The notes below the pieces were generated by a model. That model saw only the letters and a list, made by a program, of their open reading frames with translations, was not told where the DNA came from and did not search any database. Positions 37,640 to 48,072 of a stretch of DNA of 64,000 nucleotides are shown piece by piece. Where the stretch lies: assembly GCF_029846115.1 (NCBI RefSeq), contig NZ_JARVZZ010000001.1:248001-312000 (forward strand), in the 5' to 3' direction. Origin of the DNA: Serratia marcescens. Lineage in GTDB: Bacteria; Pseudomonadota; Gammaproteobacteria; Enterobacterales; Enterobacteriaceae. The translations under genes and the position numbers were made by a program. Numbering within the stretch: the stretch's first letter is position 1; each line of letters begins with the position of its first letter.

Positions 37640-39259
37640 TTACCAGGCCTTAAGCCGCCAGCCGTCCGCCTGCCGGTTCAGGCGGTGCGTCGGCCGCAGC
37701 GCCTGCAGGAAGTCTTCGTCGTGCGATACCACCAGCATCGCGCCGGGGAAATCCGCCAGGGCGGTTTCGATCGCCAGCGACGACGCCAGATCCAGGTGGT
37801 TGGTCGGTTCGTCCAGCAACAGCAGCTGCGCCGGTTGTCGCCGCCACAGCGCGCAGGCCAGCGCCGCCTTGAGCCGTTCGCCGCCGCTCAGCGAGCCCAG
37901 CGGCAGCGCGATGCGATCCGCACCAAGCTGCAGCTGCGCCAGCCGGGTACGCAACGCGCCTTCCACCAGCGGCGAATCCTGCAGCCCCAGATGGTCCATC
38001 ACCGACAGACTCGGGTCGAGCTGCGACAGGGTTTGATCGAGGTAGGCCGTCGACAGCGGGCAATGACAATGGCCGGAAAGCGCCGCCAGCTGACCGAGGA
38101 TGGTCTTCAGCAAGGTGGATTTGCCGCAGCCGTTGGGGCCGGTCAACGCCACGCGCATCGGGCCGTCGATCCGCAGATCCAGCGGCGGCGCGCTGACGAA
38201 CGGCAGCTGCAGCTGCTCGAGCACCAGCACCTGCTTGTTCGCGCTCACTTCACTGCCCGGCAGCGCCAGCAACACCGGTTGCTCGTCTTCCACCCGCTGA
38301 TAGGCCTCGCGCACCGCCGAATCGAGGCTGTCGCGCTGCTCCTGATGCTGTTTGCGCAGCGTGCCGAGGCTCTCCTTCGCCGCCGACTTGTAGGCCACCC
38401 GCTCGAAAGAGGCGATATTCAGCGTATCGACGACGCGTAGCGTTTGCGCCGAGCGTCGCTGGCTCATGTCGTGCTCTTTCTGCTGGCGGGCGCGGGTGCG
38501 GCGGCGCTCCTCGCGCGCATGCTCCAGATCGGCGCGCGCCGCCTGCTGCTCCGTATCGCGCTGGCGCCGGTAGTCGTCGTAGTTGCCGCCGTAGCTGCGC
38601 AGCGCGCCGGGCGTCAGTTCGACAATGCGCTCCATACGCCCCAGCAGCTGCCGGTCATGGCTGGCGATCAGCAGCCCGCCGCGCCACTGATCCAACTGCT
38701 GATACAGCCAGGCGCGCCCGGCGCTGTCGAGGTGATTGGTCGGTTCGTCCAACAGCAGATAATCCGCCTCCCCTAGAAAAGCGCCGCACAGCGCCGCGCG
38801 CATCCGTTCGCCGCCGCTCAAGTCGCACGCGGCTCGCAGCGGATCGAAGGCTGGTAGCCCGGCGGCGGCGAAGGCGCTTTGCAGACGATCTTTGAGATCC
38901 CAGCGTCCTTCCAGACGATCGATATCGTCCGCCAACGGCCGCCCCTGCTCGATGCGCGCCAGCGCGGCGAAGACCTCGCCGTAGCCCAGCAGCTGCGCCA
39001 GCGTGGTGCCCGCCGCGATCTCCGGCTGCTGCGCAACGTAAGCCAATGCGGCATGGGATTCAACGTGCCCGTTGCCCGGCCGATCCCGCCCGGCGATCAG
39101 GCGCAGCAGCTGGGTTTTGCCGACGCCGTTGCGCCCCACCAGGCCGCAGCGCTGCCGATCGAAAGCGAGATCCAGCGGGCCGAACAGCGTTTCGCCGTCA
39201 GCAAATTGGCAGGTCAGTTGATGTAAAACGAAATAAGGGGACTGCGCAAAATGAGCCAT
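37640..39259 (-). CDS. ABC-F family ATPase
   Basis: The 539-residue protein has two ABC domains in one chain and no membrane helices. Walker A motifs are GRNGVGKT (near 44) and GPNGCGKS (near 374). The signatures LSGGERMRAAL and LSGGERLKAAL and the Walker B segments YLLLDEPTNHLD and LLLLDEPTNHLD are all present. A charged linker of about 80 residues (ARADLEHAREERRRTRARQQKEHD) separates the domains. ABC-F proteins act on ribosomes, easing stalled translation or protecting against antibiotics; this member is not one I can name. The ATG at 39259 has AGGAG 7 bases upstream, better than the CAT-proximal alternative at 39265. Confidence 0.9.
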   Translation of the reverse strand: MAHFAQSPYFVLHQLTCQFADGETLFGPLDLAFDRQRCGLVGRNGVGKTQLLRLIAGRDRPGNGHVESHAALAYVAQQPEIAAGTTLAQLLGYGEVFAALARIEQGRPLADDIDRLEGRWDLKDRLQSAFAAAGLPAFDPLRAACDLSGGERMRAALCGAFLGEADYLLLDEPTNHLDSAGRAWLYQQLDQWRGGLLIASHDRQLLGRMERIVELTPGALRSYGGNYDDYRRQRDTEQQAARADLEHAREERRRTRARQQKEHDMSQRRSAQTLRVVDTLNIASFERVAYKSAAKESLGTLRKQHQEQRDSLDSAVREAYQRVEDEQPVLLALPGSEVSANKQVLVLEQLQLPFVSAPPLDLRIDGPMRVALTGPNGCGKSTLLKTILGQLAALSGHCHCPLSTAYLDQTLSQLDPSLSVMDHLGLQDSPLVEGALRTRLAQLQLGADRIALPLGSLSGGERLKAALACALWRRQPAQLLLLDEPTNHLDLASSLAIETALADFPGAMLVVSHDEDFLQALRPTHRLNRQADGWRLKAW

Positions 39260-39265
39260 AAGCAC

Positions 39266-39540
39266 TCCTGAATGAGATCAAAAACATCCCCACAGGGCGC
39301 GGGAGCGCACAGCGTGGGACCAGATATCAACAGGTGTGGTTGTTCATTTTCGGTTATGGCTCCGCAGAGAGAAGGAATTTGCAACGCGCAAAGGTTAACC
39401 GATCTTTTGTTGGTTATGCAAACGTTGCCTGAGATTCATGACGTCTATCACATTCGGCACAACGCAGATTCCCAAGCGGCGCGACAACGGCTAGATTTAT
39501 CTCATCCGACCACTTGTGTTCACATAATAATAACAGATGC
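39266..39540. other. Intergenic region between the ABC-F gene and the ERIC element
   Basis: No gene is called: the open frame of 99 codons here has no ribosome site and no family features. A CATAATAATAAC stretch near 39523-39535 could hold a -10 for fadH. I did not recognise a FadR operator. Confidence 0.4.
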
Positions 39541-39669
39541 TCATCCCCAATCGCTTTCAACCTGCAGCTAGGTGGCAAGTTCGGGCGTTCCCAGGAGCTT
39601 ACTCAAGTAAGTGACTGGGGCGAGCGAACGCAGGCAACAACGCTGCAGGTTGAAAGAGGCGGGGGATGA
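39541..39669. repeat. ERIC element (enterobacterial repetitive intergenic consensus)
   Basis: The 129-bp imperfect palindrome has outer arms TCATCCCC (39541-39548) and GGGGATGA (39662-39669). Inside is a perfect 15-bp inverted repeat, CTTTCAACCTGCAGC (39554-39568) and GCTGCAGGTTGAAAG (39642-39656). The centre (39605-39626) matches the ERIC core AAGTAAGTGACTGGGG followed by CGAGCG, and CCAGGAGCTTA just to its left is the other core half. Length and core agree with full-size ERIC (about 127 bp). It ends 15 bp before the fadH start, so it lies in the fadH leader. Confidence 0.9.
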
Positions 39670-41706
<2,037 letters not shown>

Positions 41707-41708
41707 GA

Positions 41709-41729
41709 AAGGGGCGCACAGCGCCCCTT
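41709..41729. terminator. Terminator between fadH and rlmG
   Basis: AAGGGGCGC-ACA-GCGCCCCTT between convergent genes; the T tract is short. Confidence 0.75.
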
Positions 41730-41740
41730 GGTCATCACGC

Positions 41741-42880
41741 TCAGCGACGCGCGCCGGATTTCACCGCTCTCAAGATCACGAACTTCTTGTTCGAGGCTAC
41801 CAGCGTGCAGTTGCCGAACAGACGCTTGAGCTTCTGGTGATAGTCGAGGTGGCGGTTGCCGACGATGCGCAATTCGCCGCCCACCTGCAGGCAGCGCTTG
41901 GCGTCGCAGAACATCTGCCAGGCGGTGTGATCGGTAATGGCGTGCTGCTGGTGGAACGGCGGGTTACACAGCACCGCCTGCACGCTTTCGCGCTCGATGC
42001 CCGCCAGCGCGTTGTTCACCTCAAACTGGCAACGATCCAGCTCTTGCGGCAGGTTGTGCTCCACGTTCAGCTCGCTGGAGGCCACCGCCATGTAAGATTC
42101 ATCGAGAAAGGTCACCTGCGCTTCCGGGTTTTGCGCCAGCGCCGTCAGGCCAATCACGCCGTTGCCACAGCCCAGATCGACGATATGGCCGTTCAGGCCA
42201 CGCGGTAGATGATCCAGGAACAGGCGCGCGCCGATATCCAGGCTGCCGCGCGAGAAGACGTTAGCGTGGTTGTGGATAAGCCAATCAGTGCCGTCCAGCG
42301 TCCAGTCGGTGGTTTCCGCTGCCGCCGGCGGGACGATGTCCGCCACCTGGCAGAAGATCAGGCGCGCTTTCTTCCACGCCAGGCTGGTGCGCGTCGGGCC
42401 CAGCACCTTTTCGAACAGCTGCATCGTCGAGGTATGCACGTCGCGCGCTTTGGCGCCGGCGACGATCAGCGTGTCTTCGGTCACAACGTGGCGCAGCGCG
42501 CGCAGCTGCTGCTCCAGCAGCGCCAGCGCCTTCGGCACGCGAATCAGCACCACCGCCGGCGCCGCCGGCAGCTCAGCCAGGCTGTCCAACAGCGTGACCT
42601 GCTCAGGATCCAGACCGTTGAGCTTGAGGTTGTGGCGCGTCGCCAGCTGGCTCATGTACGAGTCGCTGACGCTGTAAGGGCGATGCGCGTGCAGCGCACA
42701 GGCCAGGGTGCCGAAGTTATCGTTGAAAATCAGCACCGGGCGGCCGCCGATATCTACGTTTTCAAGCTGTTGCAGCAGATATTCGTCCGCCGCTTCCCAC
42801 GCCTGCAGTTGGGTGGATTCTTCCTGTTGGGGATAACGCTCCAGCTCAAGTTGCTGTGTTCCCAGATCGAGTTGGCTCAT
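41741..42880 (-). CDS. rlmG: RlmG, 23S rRNA (guanine-1835-N2) methyltransferase
   Basis: RlmG methylates G1835 of 23S rRNA with S-adenosylmethionine. The 379-residue protein has a degenerate N-terminal methyltransferase-like domain and a C-terminal catalytic domain with [15 protein letters not shown] (near 236) and the N6/N2-methyltransferase motif [10 protein letters not shown] (near 307), as in RsmC. It is next to fadH as in E. coli and is divergent from ygjP. Confidence 0.95.
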   Translation of the reverse strand: MSQLDLGTQQLELERYPQQEESTQLQAWEAADEYLLQQLENVDIGGRPVLIFNDNFGTLACALHAHRPYSVSDSYMSQLATRHNLKLNGLDPEQVTLLDSLAELPAAPAVVLIRVPKALALLEQQLRALRHVVTEDTLIVAGAKARDVHTSTMQLFEKVLGPTRTSLAWKKARLIFCQVADIVPPAAAETTDWTLDGTDWLIHNHANVFSRGSLDIGARLFLDHLPRGLNGHIVDLGCGNGVIGLTALAQNPEAQVTFLDESYMAVASSELNVEHNLPQELDRCQFEVNNALAGIERESVQAVLCNPPFHQQHAITDHTAWQMFCDAKRCLQVGGELRIVGNRHLDYHQKLKRLFGNCTLVASNKKFVILRAVKSGARR

Positions 42881-43029
42881 TGCCCCTCCTGACTGATAAA
42901 ATTTGGGCTGTTTATCCCCTAAAAACGCCCGTCAGTAAAATGTTTTTTCGGATAAATTGCGTATGTCAGGATTTGAGCGAAAAAACAGCATAGAATGACC
43001 GACTGAATGGCCGTTGATACGGAACAAGA

Positions 43030-43536
43030 ATGTCTGAATTGACCTACCTGCAAGGCTACCCAACGCATCTGCAAAGCCAGGTGCAACAACTGATCCATCA
43101 GAATCGGCTGGGGGACGTGCTGCTGCAGCGCTATCCGCAGGTGCACGACTGCACCACCGACAAGTCGCTGTATCAGTTTACCGTCGATCTGAAAAACCAG
43201 TATCTGCGCAACGCTCAGCCGCTGAGCAAGGTGGCCTACGACAGCAAGATCCACGTCATGAAGCACGCACTCGGCCTGCATACCGCTATCTCACGCGTGC
43301 AGGGCGGCAAGCTGAAGGCCAAAGCAGAAATCCGCGTGGCGACGGTGTTTAAAGTCGCACCCGAACCGTTCCTACGCATGATCGTGGTGCATGAGCTGGC
43401 GCACCTGAAAGAGAAAGATCACAACAAGGCGTTCTACAGCCTGTGCTGTCATATGGAGCCGGATTACCACCAGTTGGAGTTCGATACCCGGCTGTATCTG
43501 ACGCACCTTTCGCTGTTCGGCGAGCTGTATGCATAG
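43030..43536 (+). CDS. ygjP: YgjP, zinc metallopeptidase-like protein (YgjP/WLM type)
   Basis: The 168-residue protein has the zinc motif HELAHLKEKDH near residues 121-131, an HExxH with a further histidine, placing it in the DUF45/YgjP-like metallopeptidase group. No signal peptide or membrane helix is seen, so it is cytoplasmic. The target is unknown. It starts at ATG 43030 after an AACAAGAA leader with a poor ribosome site. ygjR follows on the same strand 50 bp later; E. coli ygjQ is absent here. Confidence 0.9.
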   Translation: MSELTYLQGYPTHLQSQVQQLIHQNRLGDVLLQRYPQVHDCTTDKSLYQFTVDLKNQYLRNAQPLSKVAYDSKIHVMKHALGLHTAISRVQGGKLKAKAEIRVATVFKVAPEPFLRMIVVHELAHLKEKDHNKAFYSLCCHMEPDYHQLEFDTRLYLTHLSLFGELYA

Positions 43537-43586
43537 CGAGTGAGGGCGTGATAATCTGCGGTTTTAAGCCTGGACCGGAGCTCGCC

Positions 43587-44567
43587 ATGATTCGCTTTGC
43601 CGTTGTCGGCACCAACTGGATTACGGAACGTTTTATCGATGCCGCCCATGAAAGCGGCAAACTCACGCTGAGCGCCGTATATTCACGCTCGCTGGAACAG
43701 GCGCAGGCATTTGGCGCCAACTATCAGGTCACGCAGTTTTTCGACTCACTCGAGGCAATGGCCCAGTCCGATGCTATAGACGCGGTGTATATCGCCAGCC
43801 CCAATTCCCTGCACTGCCCGCAATCGCTGCTGTTCCTGCGCCATAACAAGCACGTGATCTGCGAAAAACCGCTGGCCTCCAACCAGCGCGAAGCGGAACA
43901 ACTGGTAGCCTGCGCGCGGGAAAATCAGGTGGTGCTGTTCGAAGCGTTCAAAAGCGCCTACTTGCCGAATTTCCTGGCGCTGCAGCAGGCATTGCCGAAA
44001 GTCGGCCGGCTGCGCAAAGCCTTCATCAACTATTGCCAATACTCTTCGCGCTATCCGCGCTATCTCGCCGGCGAGAATCCCAACACCTTTAACCCGCAGT
44101 TCTCCAACGGCTCGATCATGGATATCGGTTACTACTGCCTGGCCAGTGCAGTGGCACTGTTCGGCGCGCCGCAGTCGGTGCTCGCCAGCGCCACGCTGCT
44201 GGAGACCGGCGTGGACGCCCACGGCACCGTCTGCCTGAACTACGGCGATTTCGACGTCACGCTTTCCCATTCCAAGGTCAGCGACTCGGCGATCCCCAGC
44301 GAGATCCAGGGAGAGGAAGGCACGCTGATTATCGACAAGATTTCCGAGTGTCAGGGCGTGGCGCTGACGCCGCGCGGCGGCAACCGCCAAGATCTGAGCC
44401 AACCGCAGCACATCAACACCATGCTGTATGAAGCGCTGGCCTTCGCCGAGTTGGTTGAGAAGCACCAGGTGGAACATCCGGGGCTGGAGAATTCGCTGAT
44501 CGTCGCCCGCCTGCTGACCGACATCCGCCGCCAGACCGGCGTCGTCTTCCCCGCCGACGGAGAATGA
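43587..44567 (+). CDS. ygjR: YgjR, Gfo/Idh/MocA family oxidoreductase
   Basis: The 326-residue protein (E. coli YgjR has 328) starts with the Rossmann fold RFAVVGTNWITERFIDAAHES (residues 3-23). The family motif VICEKPLASNQREAEQLV (near 90) contains the EKP triad lysine. The C-terminal dimerisation and substrate domain includes NGSIMDIGYYCLASAVALFG. It should oxidise or reduce a sugar or related alcohol with NAD(P); the substrate is unknown. The start at 43587 excludes a long upstream open frame that overlaps ygjP. The amidotransferase gene begins 1 bp after its stop. Confidence 0.9.
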   Translation: MIRFAVVGTNWITERFIDAAHESGKLTLSAVYSRSLEQAQAFGANYQVTQFFDSLEAMAQSDAIDAVYIASPNSLHCPQSLLFLRHNKHVICEKPLASNQREAEQLVACARENQVVLFEAFKSAYLPNFLALQQALPKVGRLRKAFINYCQYSSRYPRYLAGENPNTFNPQFSNGSIMDIGYYCLASAVALFGAPQSVLASATLLETGVDAHGTVCLNYGDFDVTLSHSKVSDSAIPSEIQGEEGTLIIDKISECQGVALTPRGGNRQDLSQPQHINTMLYEALAFAELVEKHQVEHPGLENSLIVARLLTDIRRQTGVVFPADGE

Positions 44568-44568
44568 A

Positions 44569-45300
44569 ATGAAACCGCTGCTCGTGATGCAAACCGGCGA
44601 CGCGCCGCAGGCCATTCGCCAGGAACTGGCCAACTTTGAAGGTATGTTCCTGCAACAGGGCAACATCGATGCCGAACGCGCGCACATCGTGCATCTGCCC
44701 GCCGGCGAACGGCTGTTGCCGCCGGCCGCCTATTGCGGCGTGATCATCACCGGATCGCCGGCGATGGTGACCGAACAGCTGCCGTGGAGCGAGGAAGCCG
44801 CCGAATGGCTGCGTCAGGCGATGGCGATCAAACTGCCGCTGTTCGGCGTCTGCTACGGCCACCAGTTGCTGGCCTACGCGCTCGGCGGCGAAGTGGGCTA
44901 CCACCCGCAGGGCATGGAGGTGGGTACGCTGGAGATCGAACTGCTGCCCGCCGCAGCCGAAGACCGGCGGCTCACCCTGCTGCCGCCGCGTTTCAAGGCC
45001 AACCTTATCCATTCGCAGAGCGTGCTGACGCCGCCTGCCGGCGCGCAGACGCTGGCGCGTTCGCAGCAGGACGCGCACCAGATCCTGCGCTATGGCGATC
45101 ACGCCCTGACCACCCAGTTCCACCCGGAATTCAACGGCGCGGTGATGAGCCAGTATCTGCAGTGGCTCGGCGAACTGCATCCCGAGCAGCAAGCCCGCTA
45201 TCAACAGCAACAACAACAGGTTAGCGACACGCCGTTCAGCCGTCTGCTGCTGCAGGGATTCGTCGTCAGCCTGGGCGCGCAAAAAGCGATGGCCGGCTAA
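44569..45300 (+). CDS. Class I glutamine amidotransferase-like protein
   Basis: The 243-residue protein has the class I triad setting: the nucleophile cysteine in LFGVCYGHQLLAYALGG (near 101) and the His/Glu pair in TTQFHPEFNGAVM (near 184), plus the oxyanion segment IITGSPAMV (near 60). It resembles the GMP-synthase-like standalone amidotransferases (YfeJ group), which lack a synthetase partner, so its acceptor is unknown. It follows ygjR by one base (TGA-A-ATG), which indicates coupled translation and perhaps a shared pathway. This gene is not at this place in E. coli. Confidence 0.85.
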   Translation: MKPLLVMQTGDAPQAIRQELANFEGMFLQQGNIDAERAHIVHLPAGERLLPPAAYCGVIITGSPAMVTEQLPWSEEAAEWLRQAMAIKLPLFGVCYGHQLLAYALGGEVGYHPQGMEVGTLEIELLPAAAEDRRLTLLPPRFKANLIHSQSVLTPPAGAQTLARSQQDAHQILRYGDHALTTQFHPEFNGAVMSQYLQWLGELHPEQQARYQQQQQQVSDTPFSRLLLQGFVVSLGAQKAMAG

Positions 45301-45347
45301 CGCGATTCACGTTGACCGCCGACACATTTTGCATTACTTTCTGCTGT

Positions 45348-45484
45348 GCAAAGGGGAGTAACTTCATTGCCGGTCAATCGTCATTACGATGCGCAAGCAT
45401 CCGGTTACCGGGCAACCTGATGTCAAAGGTGTAACCACCTTCATCAACGTTGTAAGTGAGACCTTGCCGGAAGGCGAGGTTTGC
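45348..45484 (+). ncRNA. Manganese riboswitch (yybP-ykoY) upstream of alx
   Basis: The conserved blocks are present: GCAAAGGGGAGTAAC at 45348-45362, then GAGACCTTGCC at about 45458-45468 and GGCGAGGTTTGC at 45473-45484. GCAAA (45348-45352) can pair with TTTGC (45480-45484) as the closing stem. This class senses Mn(II) and in E. coli controls alx and mntP. An intrinsic terminator follows, giving a clear platform. Confidence 0.9.
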
Positions 45485-45502
45485 TTGCAGCGTTCACAAA
45501 GC

Positions 45503-45540
45503 GGCTGGCGTCTTCCGACGTTGGCCGTTTTTGTTTTTGA
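45503..45540 (+). terminator. Intrinsic terminator in the alx riboswitch platform
   Basis: GGCTGGCGTC (45503-45512) pairs over all ten positions, three of them G-U, with GACGTTGGCC (45517-45526) around a TTCC loop and is followed by GTTTTTGTTTTTG. It ends about 12 bp before the alx start, so manganese binding could switch termination off. Confidence 0.75.
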
Positions 45541-45552
45541 AGGATACCTCTG

Positions 45553-46521
45553 ATGATGAATTCCGTTGGCACACCGTGGTTATGGGGCAGCTTCGCCGCC
45601 GTCATAGTCGTGATGCTCGCAATCGACCTCCTGTTGCAGGGCCGTAAAGGCGCGCACACCATGACCCTGAAGCAGGCCGCCAGCTGGTCGCTGGTGTGGG
45701 TCAGCCTCTCCCTGCTGTTCAATTTCGGTTTTTGGTACTACCTGAATGAAACCGCCGGGCGCGCCGTCGCCGATACCCAGGCGCTGGCTTTCCTGACCGG
45801 CTACCTGATCGAAAAAGCGCTGGCGGTGGATAACGTGTTCGTCTGGCTGATGCTGTTCAGCTACTTCGCCGTGCCGGCCAACCTGCAGCGGCGGGTGCTG
45901 ATCTACGGCGTGCTGGGGGCGATCGTGCTGCGTACCATCATGATCTTCGCCGGCAGTTGGTTGGTCAGCCAGTTCCAGTGGCTGCTGTATCTGTTCGGCG
46001 CTTTCCTGCTGTTCACCGGTATCAAGATGGCGCTGGCGAAGGAAGATGACTCGGCGATCGGCGACAAGCCGCTGGTGAAATGGCTGCGCAGCCGGCTGCG
46101 CATGACCGACAGCCTGGAAGGCGAGCGCTTCTTCGTGCGCCGCAACGGCATCCTGTTCGCCACCCCGCTGGTGCTGGTGCTGATCCTGGTCGAACTGAGC
46201 GATGTGATCTTCGCGGTAGACAGCATCCCGGCGATCTTCGCCGTGACCACTGACCCGTTCATTGTCCTAACCTCCAACCTGTTCGCCATCATGGGCCTGC
46301 GCGCCATGTACTTCCTGCTGGCCAACGTGGCGGAGCGTTTCTCGATGCTGAAATACGGCCTGTCGGTGATCCTGGTGTTTATCGGCATCAAGATGTTGAT
46401 TATCGACTTCTTCCACATCCCGATCGGCGTGTCGCTCGGCGTGGTGGCGGGCATCCTGACGCTTACCTTGCTGATCAACGCCTGGGTCAATCGCCGCAAC
46501 GATCGCCTGGCGAAGAAATAA
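45553..46521 (+). CDS. alx: Alx, TerC-family manganese exporter
   Basis: The 322-residue inner-membrane protein has about nine helices. The TerC family motifs [21 protein letters not shown] (near 79) and [30 protein letters not shown] (near 212) carry the conserved acidic pairs thought to bind metal. It is collinear with E. coli Alx, which exports Mn(II) and is induced by high pH and manganese. AAGGA lies 8 bases upstream of ATG 45553; ATG 45556 is an equal alternative. Control is likely through the riboswitch and terminator in the leader. Confidence 0.95.
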   Translation: MMNSVGTPWLWGSFAAVIVVMLAIDLLLQGRKGAHTMTLKQAASWSLVWVSLSLLFNFGFWYYLNETAGRAVADTQALAFLTGYLIEKALAVDNVFVWLMLFSYFAVPANLQRRVLIYGVLGAIVLRTIMIFAGSWLVSQFQWLLYLFGAFLLFTGIKMALAKEDDSAIGDKPLVKWLRSRLRMTDSLEGERFFVRRNGILFATPLVLVLILVELSDVIFAVDSIPAIFAVTTDPFIVLTSNLFAIMGLRAMYFLLANVAERFSMLKYGLSVILVFIGIKMLIIDFFHIPIGVSLGVVAGILTLTLLINAWVNRRNDRLAKK

Positions 46522-46536
46522 CCACAATCTGTTATC

Positions 46537-46555
46537 CGGGGCGCTAGTCGCCCCG
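46537..46555 (+). terminator. Probable alx terminator
   Basis: CGGGGCG-CTAGT-CGCCCCG stem with a poor T tract (CGATTGTTT). Confidence 0.55.
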
Positions 46556-46783
46556 CGATTGTTTGGCAATTCCCCCAAAACGCCAAACGTTATTGCGATC
46601 ACACAAATGTAACCAGTATGTTATCAAGTGTTGATCCGCGCTCAGAATTTCACCCTCGCCTCTTTCCAACATCATTCGATTGCTGAATACTGATTCGGCA
46701 AACACACTTAGTTACAGAATCATATAAAGCTACCCGGCGTCGTTCCCGCCGCGGCGGCCAGATAACATCAGGAAGAAAGCACT

Positions 46784-48019
46784 ATGCAAAAACTATTACA
46801 AAGGATCATGCAGGGTAGCCTGGTCAAACAAATCATGGTCGGCCTGGTGGCCGGCATTCTGGTGGCGCTGGTTTCGCCGGCAGCCGCTGCGGCCGTCGGC
46901 CTGCTCGGCATCCTGTTCGTCGGCGCGCTGAAAGCCGTGGCGCCGGTGCTGGTGCTGATTCTGGTGATGGCCTCGATCGCCAACCATAAACAGGGGCAGA
47001 AGACCAACATTCGCCCGATCCTGTTCCTCTACCTGCTGGGTACCTTTGCCGCCGCGCTGGTGGCGGTCGTCGTCAGCTTTATCTTCCCTTCTACGCTGGC
47101 GCTGACCACCGGCGCGACGGACATTACCCCGCCGGGCGGCATTGTGGAGGTGATGAAGGGTCTGTTGATGAGCGTGGTGGCCAACCCGTTCCATGCGCTG
47201 ATTAACGCCAACTACATCGGTATTCTGGCCTGGGCCGTCGGGCTGGGGCTGGCGCTGCGCCACGCTTCCGAAACCACCAAGGGGCTGATCAACGACATGT
47301 CCCATGCAGTCACGCTGGTGGTACGCGCGGTGATCCGCTGTGCGCCGCTCGGCATCTTCGGCCTGGTGGCCTCCACGCTGGCGGAAACCGGCTTCGGCGT
47401 GCTGTGGGGCTACGCCCAGCTGCTGATGGTGCTGATCGGCTGCATGCTGCTGGTGGCGCTGGTGCTCAACCCGCTGATCGTTTACTGGAAAATCCGCCGC
47501 AATCCGTATCCGTTGGTGTTCGCCTGCCTGCGCGAAAGCGGTGTGACCGCCTTCTTCACCCGCAGCTCGGCCGCCAACATCCCGGTGAACATGGAGCTGT
47601 GCAAGAAGCTGAACCTGAATGAGGACACCTACTCGGTTTCCATCCCGCTGGGCGCTACCATCAACATGGCCGGCGCGGCGATCACCATCACCGTGCTGAC
47701 GCTGGCGGCGGTGAACACGCTGGGCATCGCGGTGGACGTCCCGACCGCCCTGCTGCTGAGCGTGGTGGCCGCCCTCTGCGCCTGCGGCGCCTCCGGCGTG
47801 GCCGGCGGCTCGCTGCTGCTGATCCCGCTGGCGTGCAACATGTTCGGCATTCCGAACGACGTGGCGATGCAGGTAGTGGCCGTGGGCTTTATCATCGGCG
47901 TGCTGCAGGATTCGGCGGAAACCGCCCTTAACTCCTCCACCGACGTGCTGTTCACCGCCGCGGCCTGCCAGGCGGAAGATCAACGGCTGGCGAACGAAGA
48001 CCCGCTGAAGGTGCGTTAA
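46784..48019 (+). CDS. sstT: SstT, serine/threonine:sodium symporter
   Basis: SstT imports serine and threonine with sodium and belongs to the dicarboxylate/amino acid:cation symporter family. The 411-residue protein has eight-helix topology with the re-entrant loop signature [18 protein letters not shown] (near 250), the sodium-site segment [17 protein letters not shown] (near 286), and the second hairpin [18 protein letters not shown] (near 332). GGAAG is upstream of the ATG. It is next to alx as in E. coli. The 262-bp region before it has no gene. Confidence 0.96.
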   Translation: MQKLLQRIMQGSLVKQIMVGLVAGILVALVSPAAAAAVGLLGILFVGALKAVAPVLVLILVMASIANHKQGQKTNIRPILFLYLLGTFAAALVAVVVSFIFPSTLALTTGATDITPPGGIVEVMKGLLMSVVANPFHALINANYIGILAWAVGLGLALRHASETTKGLINDMSHAVTLVVRAVIRCAPLGIFGLVASTLAETGFGVLWGYAQLLMVLIGCMLLVALVLNPLIVYWKIRRNPYPLVFACLRESGVTAFFTRSSAANIPVNMELCKKLNLNEDTYSVSIPLGATINMAGAAITITVLTLAAVNTLGIAVDVPTALLLSVVAALCACGASGVAGGSLLLIPLACNMFGIPNDVAMQVVAVGFIIGVLQDSAETALNSSTDVLFTAAACQAEDQRLANEDPLKVR

Positions 48020-48037
48020 TCCCACCTGTCGGCATCG

Positions 48038-48066
48038 AAAAGGCGCTCTTTCGAGCGCCTTTTTTG
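48038..48066. terminator. Bidirectional terminator between sstT and uxaA
   Basis: AAAAGGCGCTC-TTTC-GAGCGCCTTTTTTG between convergent genes. Confidence 0.93.
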
Positions 48067-48072
48067 TCAGCC

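Noticed and set aside
39272..39571. 99-codon frame upstream of fadH
   Set aside because: It runs into the ERIC repeat, lacks a ribosome site and has no protein-like composition.
39554..39656. CRISPR repeat or transposon end for the inverted repeat before fadH
   Set aside because: Length, symmetry and the AAGTAAGTGACTGGGG core identify it as ERIC; there is no transposase or spacer array.
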